64,000 bases of DNA from Nitrosophilus kaiyonis (GCF_027943725.1 NZ_AP025696.1:845501-909500); one strand, 5' to 3'. Counted from the stretch's first letter, positions 20,953-28,753 are shown. Program-made: numbers and translations. Notes: generated from the sequence alone by a model not told the origin.

Positions 20953-21816
20953 ATGAAAAAAATAGCAAAAATTTTAAATGATTTTAATGAATTTGTAATG
21001 TTTAAACATACTATTTTTAGCCTTCCATTTATATTTATTGCCATGATTGTTGCTGCAAATGGATGGTTTGGTTGGAGACTATTTTTTTTGGGACTTATTG
21101 CAGCTGCAAGTGCGAGAAATTTTGCTATGGGGATAAATAGATATCTAGATAGAGACATTGATAGATTAAATCCAAGAACTGCAAATAGACCAAGTGTAGA
21201 TGGAAGGATAAAAGAGAAATGGCAATTATCTTTTATAATAGCAAATGCCCTTATTTTTATAATTACAGCCTATTATATTAATGATTTAGCTTTTTGGTTA
21301 TCTTTTCCAATTTTATTGATTTTAGGGGCCTATTCATATTTTAAAAGATTTAGTGAATTTGCTCATATAATTTTAGGAATATCTTTAGGATTAGCACCTA
21401 TTGCTGGAGTTGTTGCTGTAAAAGCTGCTATTACAATGTGGTCGATCTATTTAGCAATTGGTGTTATGTTTTGGGTTGCTGGTTTTGATCTATTGTATTC
21501 ATTGCAAGATATAGAATTTGATAAAAAAATGGGACTTTTTTCTATACCATCTCAATATGGAGAAAAATGTACTCTTTTTATCTCAAAAATTTTTCACTTT
21601 TTAACAGTTTTATTTTGGCTATTTTTTGCAATAGAAGCAAAACTTGGAATATTTGGTTATCTAGCCGTTTTAGTATCAGCAATAATGCTATATTATGAAC
21701 ATTTAATAGTAAATAAAGATTTTAGAAAAATTGATAAAGCTTTTTTTACTGTAAATGGATATTTAGGGATAATTTTTCTATTTTTAATAATTTTAGACTC
21801 TATTTTTGGTAAATAG
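20953..21816 (+). CDS. mqnP: UbiA-family prenyltransferase, probable menaquinone biosynthesis MqnP
   Basis: 287-aa integral membrane prenyltransferase with about eight helices. Two Asp-rich prenyl-diphosphate sites are visible: NRYLDRDIDRLNPRTANRP near residue 60 and DLLYSLQDIEFDKKMGLFS near residue 180. Campylobacterota make menaquinone by the futalosine route, where this family (MqnP) attaches the prenyl chain; 4-hydroxybenzoate as substrate would be the alternative. ATG at 20953 follows AGAGGAGAT. It is separated from the next gene by 2 bp. Confidence 0.85.
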   Translation: MKKIAKILNDFNEFVMFKHTIFSLPFIFIAMIVAANGWFGWRLFFLGLIAAASARNFAMGINRYLDRDIDRLNPRTANRPSVDGRIKEKWQLSFIIANALIFIITAYYINDLAFWLSFPILLILGAYSYFKRFSEFAHIILGISLGLAPIAGVVAVKAAITMWSIYLAIGVMFWVAGFDLLYSLQDIEFDKKMGLFSIPSQYGEKCTLFISKIFHFLTVLFWLFFAIEAKLGIFGYLAVLVSAIMLYYEHLIVNKDFRKIDKAFFTVNGYLGIIFLFLIILDSIFGK

Positions 21817-21818
21817 TT

Positions 21819-22535
21819 ATGGATTATATAAATAATGACTGGAAAGATATTATTGAAAAATCGTATAGAAAATTAGATGTAGATTATAGATATTTTTTGG
21901 AAAAAGATAGTTCATATTTTCCAGATTTTAATAATATGTTCAATGCTTTTAAAACATTGCCTCTTGAAAACACTAAATATATACTTTTTGGCCAAGATCC
22001 ATATCCAAGATATGAAAGTGCAATAGGTTATGCTTTTATTGATGCAAAAGTTAAAAAGATTTTTGATGAAAAAAATGGTTTGTCAAAAGAGGTAAATAGG
22101 GCTGTCAGTCTTAGAAATTTTATAAAGATGGCTCTAAAAGCTCAAGGGTATTTAATAGATGATACCTCTAAAGAGGCTATTAAAAAAATTGATAAAAGTG
22201 GATTGATAAATACAATTTTTGAATTAAAAAGCAATTTTGAAAAAAATGGAGTTTTACTTTTAAATAGAGCATTAATTTTTACTAAAAAAGAGGATAGCAA
22301 AAAGCACTTAAAAATGTGGAAACCTTTTATTGAATCTTTATTAAATCAGATAAAAGATTATGAAATAGATATTATACTGTTTGGAAATGCAGCAAAAGAG
22401 ATAGAAAATTTAGATGTTTCAAAATATTTTAAATTATATAAATTTGAACATCCATATAATGTAAGTTTTGTTGAAAACAGAAGTGCTCATAAATTTTTTG
22501 GGCCAATGAAACTTTTATCAAAAAATCATTTATGA
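21819..22535 (+). CDS. Divergent uracil-DNA glycosylase-like protein
   Basis: 238-aa protein of the uracil-DNA glycosylase superfamily. The water-activating motif reads GQDPYP (family 1 has GQDPYH), followed by GYAFID; GVLLLNRAL matches the LLLN strand. The usual HPSPL loop is replaced by HPYNVS. The catalytic Asp is retained. The changed loop residues suggest altered substrate choice or reduced activity. It starts 2 bp after mqnP. It is probably a repair enzyme, less likely an inactive homologue. Confidence 0.75.
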   Translation: MDYINNDWKDIIEKSYRKLDVDYRYFLEKDSSYFPDFNNMFNAFKTLPLENTKYILFGQDPYPRYESAIGYAFIDAKVKKIFDEKNGLSKEVNRAVSLRNFIKMALKAQGYLIDDTSKEAIKKIDKSGLINTIFELKSNFEKNGVLLLNRALIFTKKEDSKKHLKMWKPFIESLLNQIKDYEIDIILFGNAAKEIENLDVSKYFKLYKFEHPYNVSFVENRSAHKFFGPMKLLSKNHL

Positions 22536-22552
22536 TATAATTTCATCGCGAT

Positions 22553-22629
22553 GCGCCCGTAGCTCAGCTGGATAGAGCAACAGATTGCGGTTCTGTAGGC
22601 CAGAGGTTCGAATCCTCTCGGGCGCGCCA
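22553..22629 (+). tRNA. tRNA-Arg (anticodon GCG)
   Basis: 77-nt cloverleaf: acceptor GCGCCCG/CGGGCGC, D-arm GCTC..GAGC, anticodon stem ACAGA/TCTGT with loop TTGCGGT (anticodon GCG, reads CGC), T-arm AGAGG-TTCGAAT-CCTCT, and encoded CCA. The 3' 45 bp are duplicated at 57463-57507, so this gene is the attB site of the prophage and stays intact after integration. Confidence 0.97.
22585..22629 (+). repeat. attL core of the prophage (tRNA-Arg 3' half)
   Basis: 45 bp from the anticodon loop to CCA, identical to 57463-57507. The match breaks immediately on both sides of the block. Integration into the 3' half of a tRNA gene is the standard behaviour of tyrosine integrases, and the integrase gene is the first prophage gene inside this end. 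Confidence 0.96.
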
Positions 22630-22646
22630 CGGTGTTACGGGGCTTC

Positions 22647-23729
22647 TTAAGCATTGAATTTTCGTTTAAGGTTTGAACTGTCAGCAAAATTGTCAGCAAA
22701 TGGGTCTAAATTTCTATTGATTTTGAGCTGTTCGCCTTTGATATATCTTGCGTAATTTTTATATATCATTTCTGGTCCTACATGTCCCACAATCTGCGCT
22801 AATTCCATAACTGAGACACTATTTGATTTAAGCATTGAAACTATAAAAGTATGCCTTGTATTATACATCCTTTTACTGTCAGCAATTTTGCAAGCACGAA
22901 GCAAATTTTTCCATTTTGCTTTAAACTGCCAAGCTGAATGAAAATGTTTGTTATTCTCATCAGTAAAAAGAAAAAGAGTCCTTTTTTCTTTAGCTATTTT
23001 TAACTGCTCCATAATAAATATTCTTGCAGGCTCAAGTATAGGAACCACTCTTTCTTTATTTGTTTTTGTAGTAGAAATTATCCCATTTCGTATTGAGCGC
23101 CTAACTATGATATAATCATCCTGTATATCATTGATTTGCAATCCCATTATCTCACCTGTACGCATACCAGTATAAAAGGCTATCCCTAAAAAATTCCTAA
23201 ACCAGCCTTGAGAATTTTTAAGCAAGGCTCTTACTTCTTCAGGTGAGAATGGAGTTATTTCTGGCTTTTGTTCATTTGTTTTAATTTGTATGGCAGTTAC
23301 TGGATTTCTATCAATTATTTCATCTTCAATAGCCATATCAAAAATACCCTTGAGAGCAGTTTTATAGTTTTGGATAGTGGATCTTTTTCTGTTAAAAGAT
23401 TTTAACCACATTCTTATTTGGGACGTTTTGATTTTATCTATCTCAGTATTTGCTCCAAAATAATTCAATATCACATCCACTATTCTTTCAAGCTGTGGAT
23501 ATGTTTTAAGATGCTCCTTTTCTTTGAGATACAGATTTGCATACTTAATCAATCTTTTATCATCTGTTATGCCAAGAGCAAGTTTGCGCTCAAGAGCTGG
23601 GATAACCTCTTTTTCTATATACTTTCTGTTCTCTTTTGTATCTTTTAGCTTCGTGCTTCTTTGAATTTTCCGCCCATTAAACATATATTGAATGTAAAGA
23701 ACGCCGTTTCGTGTGAAAACGGAAGCCAT
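22647..23729 (-). CDS. int: Phage tyrosine integrase
   Basis: 360-aa site-specific recombinase. N-terminal arm-binding and core-binding helices are followed by the catalytic domain: Arg in FYTGMRTGEIMGL, Lys in the beta-hairpin TKTNKERVVPI, RHTF in the box-II motif YNTRHTFIV, His in VGHVGPEM and nucleophile Tyr in YKNYARYI. The start at 23729 was chosen because AAAGGAGGTG lies 5 nt upstream; a frame running back to 23780 overlaps the excisionase. The stop is 18 bp from the attL core. Confidence 0.95.
   Translation of the reverse strand: MASVFTRNGVLYIQYMFNGRKIQRSTKLKDTKENRKYIEKEVIPALERKLALGITDDKRLIKYANLYLKEKEHLKTYPQLERIVDVILNYFGANTEIDKIKTSQIRMWLKSFNRKRSTIQNYKTALKGIFDMAIEDEIIDRNPVTAIQIKTNEQKPEITPFSPEEVRALLKNSQGWFRNFLGIAFYTGMRTGEIMGLQINDIQDDYIIVRRSIRNGIISTTKTNKERVVPILEPARIFIMEQLKIAKEKRTLFLFTDENNKHFHSAWQFKAKWKNLLRACKIADSKRMYNTRHTFIVSMLKSNSVSVMELAQIVGHVGPEMIYKNYARYIKGEQLKINRNLDPFADNFADSSNLKRKFNA
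22679..22698. promoter_or_regulatory. Candidate integrase arm-type sites, left end
   Basis: Two direct copies of TGTCAGCA at 22679-22686 and 22691-22698, 50-70 bp from the attL core. The right end has TGTCAGTA (57391-57398) and an inverted TGCTGACA (57415-57422) at a similar distance. Repeats shared by both arms are expected for integrase or Xis binding. The left pair also encodes the integrase C-terminus, so coincidence is possible. Confidence 0.4.
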
Positions 23730-23769
23730 TTTTGCACCTCCTTTTAAGGTGCCAGCAGACTTTGCTATT

Positions 23770-24033
23770 TTAGCACACATTCTTTAAAAGATCCTCAGCA
23801 AGTTTTTCGGCTTCGCTTTCGGCGTTCATCATAAATTCATCAAGAGCGCTTTTTTTGATGCGGATAATCTTTAGACCTTTTGGGCGATAATAGTGTTTGT
23901 TTAGGACAAAAGTACCGTCATTAATAAGTTTATATATGCTGTCTGGATGCACTCTTATATAGTCTGCTGCTTCCTCTATTGTTAAATAGATATCGTTTAA
24001 TTCTATTTTCATTCTATTTTTTGCGTAGGACAT
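23770..24033 (-). CDS. xis: Excisionase-like helix-turn-helix protein
   Basis: 87-aa DNA-binding protein of the AlpA/excisionase (HTH_17, MerR-like winged helix) type: LTIEEAADYIRVHPDSIYKLI then a wing with RRPKGLKIIRIKKS-like residues. It sits directly upstream of the integrase in the same transcript, the usual place of a recombination directionality factor. ATG at 24033 follows AAAGGAT by 7 nt. A role as transcription regulator rather than Xis is the alternative. Confidence 0.75.
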   Translation of the reverse strand: MSYAKNRMKIELNDIYLTIEEAADYIRVHPDSIYKLINDGTFVLNKHYYRPKGLKIIRIKKSALDEFMMNAESEAEKLAEDLLKNVC

Positions 24034-24036
24034 GGG

Positions 24037-24285
24037 TTATCCTTTCCACATCTTCAATCTCTCAAGATGTTTTCTTTTTTGAGCTATTTTTAGTTGTATT
24101 GCTTGAGCAATATCAAGCTCCCTTGGTGTTAGCTCTTCATTTCTGCTTGCATAATTTGCTTGATAGTTTTCTTATAAAAGCTCTATATCTTTTTCAGTTT
24201 TCTTTATCAAAACCTCTATCGTTGTATCGTGATAGACTGCATACTCTTCAAGTGTGCAGCCGTAAAGTTCTTCAAGAGTTGGCAT
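24037..24285 (-). pseudogene. Small phage gene interrupted by an in-frame TAA
   Basis: A frame of 82 codons begins at ATG 24285 with AAGGAT as ribosome site, reads MPTLEELYGCTLEEYAVYHD onward, and meets TAA at 24172-24174 after 37 codons. Beyond the stop the same frame continues with coding-like, charged helical sequence (ending in RKHLERLKMWKG) to TAA 24037-24039, just before the excisionase. Codon use and polarity are the same on both sides of the stop. The simplest reading is a nonsense mutation of one 82-residue gene; a 37-residue peptide is the alternative. No known function. Confidence 0.6.
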
Positions 24286-24490
24286 TGGTAATCCTTATCC
24301 AATCGTTTATTATTTTTTCTCTTAATATTTGGATTCTTATTTCGTCATAATCTTCAAATTCAATTTTCTTGCCATTCAAAATTACATCAAAGCTCCAATA
24401 TTGCACATTGTCTAATTTGAATTTATATATTTTTGTAACCGCGCTTATGCTGTTTAAATTAATGTAGTTATCATCGTATTTTTTAATCAT
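24272..24490 (-). CDS. Hypothetical small phage protein
   Basis: 72-aa protein, not recognised. It begins MIKKYDDNYINLNSISAV, and the pattern of alternating hydrophobic residues (VQYWSFDVILNGKKIEFE) suggests a small beta-rich fold with a C-terminal helix. It overlaps the gene upstream (8 bp) and the interrupted gene downstream (14 bp), so it is part of the compact leftward operon from the antirepressor to the integrase. Confidence 0.6.
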   Translation of the reverse strand: MIKKYDDNYINLNSISAVTKIYKFKLDNVQYWSFDVILNGKKIEFEDYDEIRIQILREKIINDWIRITNANS

Positions 24491-24851
24491 CAGTTGCTCC
24501 TTTATACAATCTAATCACTTGCTCCATCTTTTTAACTTGATTCCATGGTATACTAATAATTTCCCTATCACTGGTTCTTGCCCTGTAAAATTTGTCAAAA
24601 AAAGAATAAATGCTTTGTCTGTGTTTGATTATCTTGTGCTTCACGAGTATTTTTGAAAACTTATAAAGGCTCTCTTTTTCTATCAATTCCTGATGTATTT
24701 CCATCATTTTGTTTACCATGCTCTCTACTTTTGCTATATATACTTTTGGATTCGAGACTATCGCTTTATATTTTTCTGTATTTCTGCGCTTCAAACAACC
24801 TAAATAATCCTCTTGGAATCCAAACTTAATTGATAATTTTGTTAAATTCAT
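24483..24851 (-). CDS. Hypothetical phage protein
   Basis: 122-aa basic, helical protein with no recognised domain. The N-terminal 25 residues (LTKLSIKFGFQEDYLGCLKRR) could be a small helix-turn-helix. The middle is a long amphipathic helix (VESMVNKMMEIHQELIEKE). ATG at 24851 follows AAAAGGATTCC. It overlaps the following gene by 8 bp. It lies in the leftward operon with other uncharacterised regulators. Confidence 0.6.
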   Translation of the reverse strand: MNLTKLSIKFGFQEDYLGCLKRRNTEKYKAIVSNPKVYIAKVESMVNKMMEIHQELIEKESLYKFSKILVKHKIIKHRQSIYSFFDKFYRARTSDREIISIPWNQVKKMEQVIRLYKGATDD

Positions 24852-24880
24852 ATTGGAATCCTTTTAATTTTTTGCTTCCC

Positions 24881-25408
24881 TTATCTAAACTCCAAATAAT
24901 CCCCAGCCATAAACTGCCTAACAATTATCTCTGCGACTTTTGAAGTCTTTGCCATGTTTTTTCTCTCATCTTCAACTTCATCAAAAGCAATCATGTCTAT
25001 CTCGTAAACATAGTCTTTAAAGATTTTGCTAAAATGTATGTGTTTTTTTCCTGGAAGCTCCCAGTACTTTATCATCACAGCTGCAAACATTTCCAAGTTT
25101 GAGATTTTATCTGCCGTTATTCCTTTTGCAATTTTCAAAAAAACATTGTGGGCAGTATCGGCATATTTTAGATATACTGCCATTTTCATGCCCATTTCAC
25201 GCATTAGATAGCCCAAAACTATCTCGTCATGGTCCATAACTTTTTTGCTTTTTTCGTCTATTTCTTGCTTTTTTAGCTCTTTGAATGTCTTTTGAGCATG
25301 TTCGTATGCGGTTATCAATTGCGAATATGCAAAATGAAGCAGACAAATTTCTCTCACGAAGCGATTAGATTTAGCATTCCTTTTAGATCTATTTTTTCTC
25401 TTTTGCAT
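24881..25408 (-). CDS. Hypothetical phage protein
   Basis: 175-aa soluble, mostly helical protein with a strongly basic N-terminus (KRKNRSKRNAKSNR) that could contact nucleic acid. No motif is recognised. Its 5' end overlaps the end of the upstream HTH gene by 55 bp in another frame; an internal start is possible but no Met with a better ribosome site was found near it. Function unknown. Confidence 0.55.
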   Translation of the reverse strand: MQKRKNRSKRNAKSNRFVREICLLHFAYSQLITAYEHAQKTFKELKKQEIDEKSKKVMDHDEIVLGYLMREMGMKMAVYLKYADTAHNVFLKIAKGITADKISNLEMFAAVMIKYWELPGKKHIHFSKIFKDYVYEIDMIAFDEVEDERKNMAKTSKVAEIIVRQFMAGDYLEFR

Positions 25409-25977
25409 TCGCTCTTTCCTTTCTCATATCCAAGTTTCATAGCTGTATTTAGAGCTTCTTTTAGCTCGCCTTTTGTTACTATATATTCGGTATCTGCGCT
25501 ATCTTCTTTTGTTGCTTCGTCTATCGGCTTTATCTGTTTCGCTGTTGTTTCATTAGTTTGTTTAATTTCTTTTTGTTTTATCGCTTCTAAATTTTTTGTT
25601 CTTTTTGCTTTATATTTTTCAACACTTTCTCTTGTTACATATCCTTTTTTATCGCTTTTAAGCCTTCCTTTTGATATATAGTCATAAATTGTTTTTTCTT
25701 TTACGCCTAACTCTTTTGCCGCATCTTCATAGCTGATTCTATTAAGCGATTTTTGAGCTAAAGCCATAGCCTCTTCGTCTATTTTTTTAGCAGTCTCTTC
25801 CCAAGTCATCTCATCTCCTTTTGTAGGTGTTACATCATAGCTGTGAAACTGTATCGGTCTCATATCGGTAGGTTCTTTTCCTTCTTCTTTACATGTTTTT
25901 ATATAGCTTTTATACCACTGTGGGCAATTTTCGCAATCCTTTTGGATTGGGCAGTAGTCATATACTTCGCATATCAT
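25354..25977 (-). CDS. Cys-rich N-terminus plus helix-turn-helix regulatory protein
   Basis: 207-aa protein. Residues 1-30 contain four to five closely spaced cysteines (CPIQKDCENCPQW, then KTC), a likely metal site. A central helix-turn-helix reads SYEDAAKELGVKEKTIYDYI, similar to excisionase/MerR-type domains, followed by a Lys/Glu/Thr-rich linker and a C-terminal helix. AGGAG precedes the ATG. It overlaps both neighbours. Probably a phage transcription regulator; the target is unknown. Confidence 0.65.
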   Translation of the reverse strand: MICEVYDYCPIQKDCENCPQWYKSYIKTCKEEGKEPTDMRPIQFHSYDVTPTKGDEMTWEETAKKIDEEAMALAQKSLNRISYEDAAKELGVKEKTIYDYISKGRLKSDKKGYVTRESVEKYKAKRTKNLEAIKQKEIKQTNETTAKQIKPIDEATKEDSADTEYIVTKGELKEALNTAMKLGYEKGKSECKREKIDLKGMLNLIAS

Positions 25978-26383
25978 AATGTATACTCCTAATTAGCCAT
26001 TTTAAGGCAGGATCACTATAAAAGAGAGATTCACAGTAAATTACTGGTTTTTTAAAGGCGTAAGGTCTTGTTTCCAGTGCTTTATAGGCTTCTTCTTTAG
26101 TTGTATATGCCCCATAAAATCTTGGCACCCAAACAGCATAACCATTATCAACGAGCCATTCATCACTGACAGGCTCATCAGTTCCCGCGTAAAAAATGCC
26201 TGGCTCATCATCAGCACCTCTATATTCCACTCTGTCATCATATTCTATTTGTTCAAATGCAGCTTCTGGTATTTCAGCTATATAGTCATACAAAATCCAA
26301 ATCGGATCTGCTGTACCGCAAGCTGCTGCTTCTGGTAGCTCTTTGTATGCTTTTTCAAAATCTTTTGGTAGTGTTTTCATCAT
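25958..26383 (-). CDS. Acidic hypothetical phage protein
   Basis: 141-aa, strongly acidic protein rich in Glu, Asp, Tyr and Trp, with no recognised domain (for example YDDRVEYRGADDEPGIFY). Small acidic proteins in early phage operons are often DNA mimics or inhibitors of host enzymes, but nothing in the sequence proves this here. The ATG overlaps the HU gene stop, indicating coupled translation. Confidence 0.6.
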   Translation of the reverse strand: MMKTLPKDFEKAYKELPEAAACGTADPIWILYDYIAEIPEAAFEQIEYDDRVEYRGADDEPGIFYAGTDEPVSDEWLVDNGYAVWVPRFYGAYTTKEEAYKALETRPYAFKKPVIYCESLFYSDPALKWLIRSIHYDMRSI

Positions 26384-26667
26384 CTCGCCTTTTTAGATAT
26401 TCTTGCGGTTATAATGTTTCTTTTTAAAGTTATTTCTCTCATCTGAGCGGTTTCAAAATCAAAAACTTTTATCTTATCGCCTTTCTTTTTTCTCACTCTG
26501 AAGCTTGCAAAACCAATAATTCTTATATCTTCGCCATTTTGCAGGTGTTCGCTTATTTTGTTTAAAATAGAAGAGGCTATTGTCTTAATAGCTTTTTTTG
26601 TCATACCTTTGTATTCCTGACTTAGCTCGTTAGCTATTTCATTGAGTAGTTGAGTTTTGGTTATCAT
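26380..26667 (-). CDS. HU/IHF-family DNA-binding protein
   Basis: 95-aa histone-like protein. N-terminal helices (TKTQLLNEIANELSQEYKG) lead into the DNA-binding beta-arm region GEDIRIIGFASFRVRKKKG, with the conserved GFASF-type turn. The arm itself is slightly shorter and less basic than in bacterial HU. Phage-encoded HU/IHF proteins usually assist integrase or packaging; its place in the int-xis transcript fits integrative recombination. Confidence 0.88.
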   Translation of the reverse strand: MITKTQLLNEIANELSQEYKGMTKKAIKTIASSILNKISEHLQNGEDIRIIGFASFRVRKKKGDKIKVFDFETAQMREITLKRNIITARISKKAR

Positions 26668-26864
26668 TGCTTCATCTCCTCATAACACCTTTCAAATGTT
26701 TCTCTTGAGATAAACATAGTTTCTTTAGTATTTAGTCCTATAAGCTTGATATGCTTACTATCAATGCTTACAACTTTTGCCTCTTTGTCAAAGCCATAGA
26801 CATTATCCTTTAGTTTGTAGATTTGTCCTTTTTTGATTTTTGTTTTAGTAAATATCTCTCCCAT
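26664..26864 (-). CDS. Hypothetical small phage protein
   Basis: 66-aa protein, predicted small beta-barrel: TKIKKGQIYKLKDNVYG then VVSIDSKHIKLIGL resembles KOW/SH3-like folds. It is nested between the antirepressor (55-bp overlap in another frame) and HU (4-bp overlap). No function can be assigned. Coding status is supported by ATGA-type coupling with the HU start. Confidence 0.55.
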   Translation of the reverse strand: MGEIFTKTKIKKGQIYKLKDNVYGFDKEAKVVSIDSKHIKLIGLNTKETMFISRETFERCYEEMKQ

Positions 26865-27613
26865 TGCATTTCTTTTTTAGCTCTTTGCTTTTGAGCTTTT
26901 GCATTTGATTTTGCATTTTTATATTTTTCAAATGCTTTTAGATGGTGCTCTGTGCTTTTTGCTATATCTTTAACTCTTTTGGCTACATATTCAAGATGGA
27001 ATGCCCACTCCTGTAGCTCTTCTTGCTGTCTTGCAAGTGAGCCTGCTAAATCAAGAATAGAGTGTTGGAGCAGGATATCTTCTCTACTTTTTTCTTTACA
27101 GGCAAGCAGCTCAAATCTCAATCGCTCAATCTCTTTTTTCCTTAACGCAAGCTGTCCTTTGTAGCCTGCTATGCGTGTGTTTAGGTTGTCTGAGGCTGGG
27201 CAATGCATTGTGGCTTTTTGGATGAAGTGATTGTAAAGAACATCTTGACACTCTTCTTGATATTTTAAAAGTTTTTCTCTCACTTCTGGCTTGACTCTTT
27301 TTGGATTGATAGTATAAAGCCAAGCATATAATTTTGAAAGGGGAATACAAAATGCTTTTTGCTTTCCACCTTTTGTAGAAACTTCTACAAGCTGTGTTTT
27401 GTATGTAGGATTAGATTTTAACTTTTTGAACTGAGTTTCATAATGTAGCTTTAAATTTTCACAAACTCTCTTTACAACTATAAAATAGCCTTTTTCATTA
27501 ACAATCCCACTTTTATTAGCTGCAATAGAAACAAAATCATTCTCTACAACTTCAGCCTCAACAACCTCAATAATATCAGAATGGAATTTGACAAGTTGTA
27601 ATTTTGCACTCAT
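26810..27613 (-). CDS. Phage antirepressor-like protein (P22_AR_N type)
   Basis: 267-aa protein. The N-terminal ~135 residues match the P22 Ant-type antirepressor domain: KSGIVNEKGYFIVVKRVCENL, then QKAFCIPLSKLYAWLYTINP and KYQEECQDVLYNHF. The C-terminal ~130 residues are a long, basic coiled coil (KKEIERLRFELLACKEK). It is the first gene after a palindrome-rich promoter (27628-27729) and heads the transcript to HU, xis and int. It could modulate the CI-type repressor or an own operator. Confidence 0.85.
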   Translation of the reverse strand: MSAKLQLVKFHSDIIEVVEAEVVENDFVSIAANKSGIVNEKGYFIVVKRVCENLKLHYETQFKKLKSNPTYKTQLVEVSTKGGKQKAFCIPLSKLYAWLYTINPKRVKPEVREKLLKYQEECQDVLYNHFIQKATMHCPASDNLNTRIAGYKGQLALRKKEIERLRFELLACKEKSREDILLQHSILDLAGSLARQQEELQEWAFHLEYVAKRVKDIAKSTEHHLKAFEKYKNAKSNAKAQKQRAKKEMQWERYLLKQKSKKDKSTN

Positions 27614-27627
27614 TTTTAATCCCTTTG

Positions 27628-27672
27628 TTGTAATTTTATATCATCAGTTGAAATGATAATATAAAATTACAA
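27628..27672. promoter_or_regulatory. Large operator palindrome in the antirepressor leader
   Basis: Arms TTGTAATTTTATATCAT (27628-27644) and ATGATAATATAAAATTACAA (27653-27672) are complementary apart from a three-base insertion. The palindrome overlaps the -10 region and start of transcription of the antirepressor promoter. The TTGTAA half-site recurs at 27699-27729. Confidence 0.65.
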
Positions 27673-27682
27673 TATTTGTCAA
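27653..27682 (-). promoter_or_regulatory. Promoter of the antirepressor-HU-xis-int operon
   Basis: Consensus -35 TTGACA (27677-27682) and -10 TATCAT (27653-27658) with 18-bp spacing on the minus strand; TATTAT three bases nearer is an alternative -10. It is the best -35 match seen in the prophage. It points into the gene at 27613 and is overlapped by the TTGTAA-type palindrome, so it should be repressed by a dimeric regulator. Confidence 0.65.
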
Positions 27683-27698
27683 GGGATTTTGTTTAAAA

Positions 27699-27729
27699 TT
27701 ACAACATTTATATTAAATATATGTTGTAA
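27699..27729. promoter_or_regulatory. Second operator-like palindrome (TTACAACAT..ATGTTGTAA)
   Basis: Perfect 9-bp arms at 27699-27707 and 27721-27729 around a 13-bp AT-only spacer. It contains the same TTGTAA half-site as 27628-27672 and sits just upstream of the -35, so four half-sites bracket the promoter. A dimer or tetramer binding across it could loop the DNA. Confidence 0.55.
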
Positions 27730-27759
27730 AAAGGTATTATGCTTAAACACAATACCTTT
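27730..27759 (-). terminator. Terminator after the HTH gene at 27758-28288
   Basis: 9-bp perfect stem AAAGGTATT (27730-27738) and AATACCTTT (27751-27759) with a 12-nt loop, followed on the minus strand by TTTTTACAAC. The stop codon of the upstream gene lies in the stem. It separates that transcript from the antirepressor promoter. Confidence 0.65.
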
Positions 27760-28288
27760 AAGAAGTTATCTCTTTTAGGAGTTTTTTGAGTTGTTCAAAT
27801 TTTTCAAGCTCTTGTTTTAATTGGAGATTTTCAAGATATAGTTCGATTGCTCTTTTTACTTGATTACTTATTTTACCTGTTGAAGCTGCACTTCTTAAAC
27901 TACTTTCGCTTACACCTATCCGCTCTCCAAGCTGTTTATAGGTTAGTCCCAGCTCTTTACAAACTTTTTTTACTATGTTTTCATTATTTTGTTTGTTCTC
28001 TTCCATGCAAAATTCACTTTTTATTTTATTAATTGGAGTTGAATCATAGCCTTCTTCAAACAATCTATCAGTATTTTTTCTAATAGCAAGCCATTCATCC
28101 ACCATAAAATAAGGGTTTGTATTTTTAATATCGTTACGTGATTGCAACCAATGTTGGAAATCATTAAATATTGCACCTGCATGTTGAATTGGGTGTATAT
28201 TATATTTTTTTAATAAATTATCAAGTAATTCAAAAAATTCACACTTGTGATTATACCAGTATTGCATTATTCTTTCATTTTCCTTCAT
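27758..28288 (-). CDS. Phage protein with C-terminal XRE-type helix-turn-helix
   Basis: 176-aa protein. The N-terminal ~95 residues (Trp/Tyr/His-rich helices such as FNDFQHWLQSRNDI) are not recognised. A helix-turn-helix follows at about 105-150: VCKELGLTYKQLGERIGVSE and then SSLRSAASTGKISNQVKRAI. A final coiled coil (LENLQLKQELEKFEQLKKL) suggests dimerisation. It lies 10 bp after the preceding gene of the same transcript and ends in a terminator. It is a candidate for the repressor of the TTGTAA operators just downstream. Confidence 0.7.
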   Translation of the reverse strand: MKENERIMQYWYNHKCEFFELLDNLLKKYNIHPIQHAGAIFNDFQHWLQSRNDIKNTNPYFMVDEWLAIRKNTDRLFEEGYDSTPINKIKSEFCMEENKQNNENIVKKVCKELGLTYKQLGERIGVSESSLRSAASTGKISNQVKRAIELYLENLQLKQELEKFEQLKKLLKEITS

Positions 28289-28298
28289 TATCCATCCT

Positions 28299-28739
28299 TT
28301 AACTCACAATATATTCAAGAGCCAGTTTTACCATATCAGTAACTCGTTCTTTGAAGCCGTTTTTAACCGCCTCCGTAATCTCTTCGCCTATTGTTTTTTT
28401 ATCGCTTATACTGTCTGGCACTTTCTTTAATATTGCCAAGCCTTTGGCAGTTAGTCTAACACATGTAAAATATGGAAAAGGCTCAAGTCCAGTACCAATT
28501 GTAATTGTTCTTTGGTGTGGCTTTTCTATTTCAATAATTCCATTTTCTTTGAGCCAAAAGAGTGTTTCACTAAATACATACTCTTTTCTTTTTGTATCTA
28601 TATTGGCAGTAGCTCCATTGATTTCTTTTACACATTTTGTTGTATCAAAATCTTTGCATACAGGAAAATCATCATAGAGCTTGTTGAATATATAGCCTAC
28701 ATAGATATCAAAAAGCTCAATGTTTTTCATATCTGCCAT
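28299..28739 (-). CDS. Probable winged-helix phage protein
   Basis: 146-aa protein. The middle part (EYVFSETLFWLKENGIIEIE, then TCVRLTAKGLAILKKVPDS) has the look of a winged helix: recognition-helix region, beta wing, and the LTAKG turn seen in many such domains. No family is recognised. It is the first gene after its own regulated promoter (28754-28783) and probably cotranscribed with the HTH gene downstream. The last 30 residues form an amphipathic helix. Confidence 0.65.
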   Translation of the reverse strand: MADMKNIELFDIYVGYIFNKLYDDFPVCKDFDTTKCVKEINGATANIDTKRKEYVFSETLFWLKENGIIEIEKPHQRTITIGTGLEPFPYFTCVRLTAKGLAILKKVPDSISDKKTIGEEITEAVKNGFKERVTDMVKLALEYIVS

Positions 28740-28753
28740 AACTTTTCCTTTTT

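Noticed and set aside
27699..27729. CRISPR-like repeats in the antirepressor leader
   Set aside because: Only palindromic half-sites with AT-rich spacers, no regular repeat-spacer pattern and no cas genes in the window.
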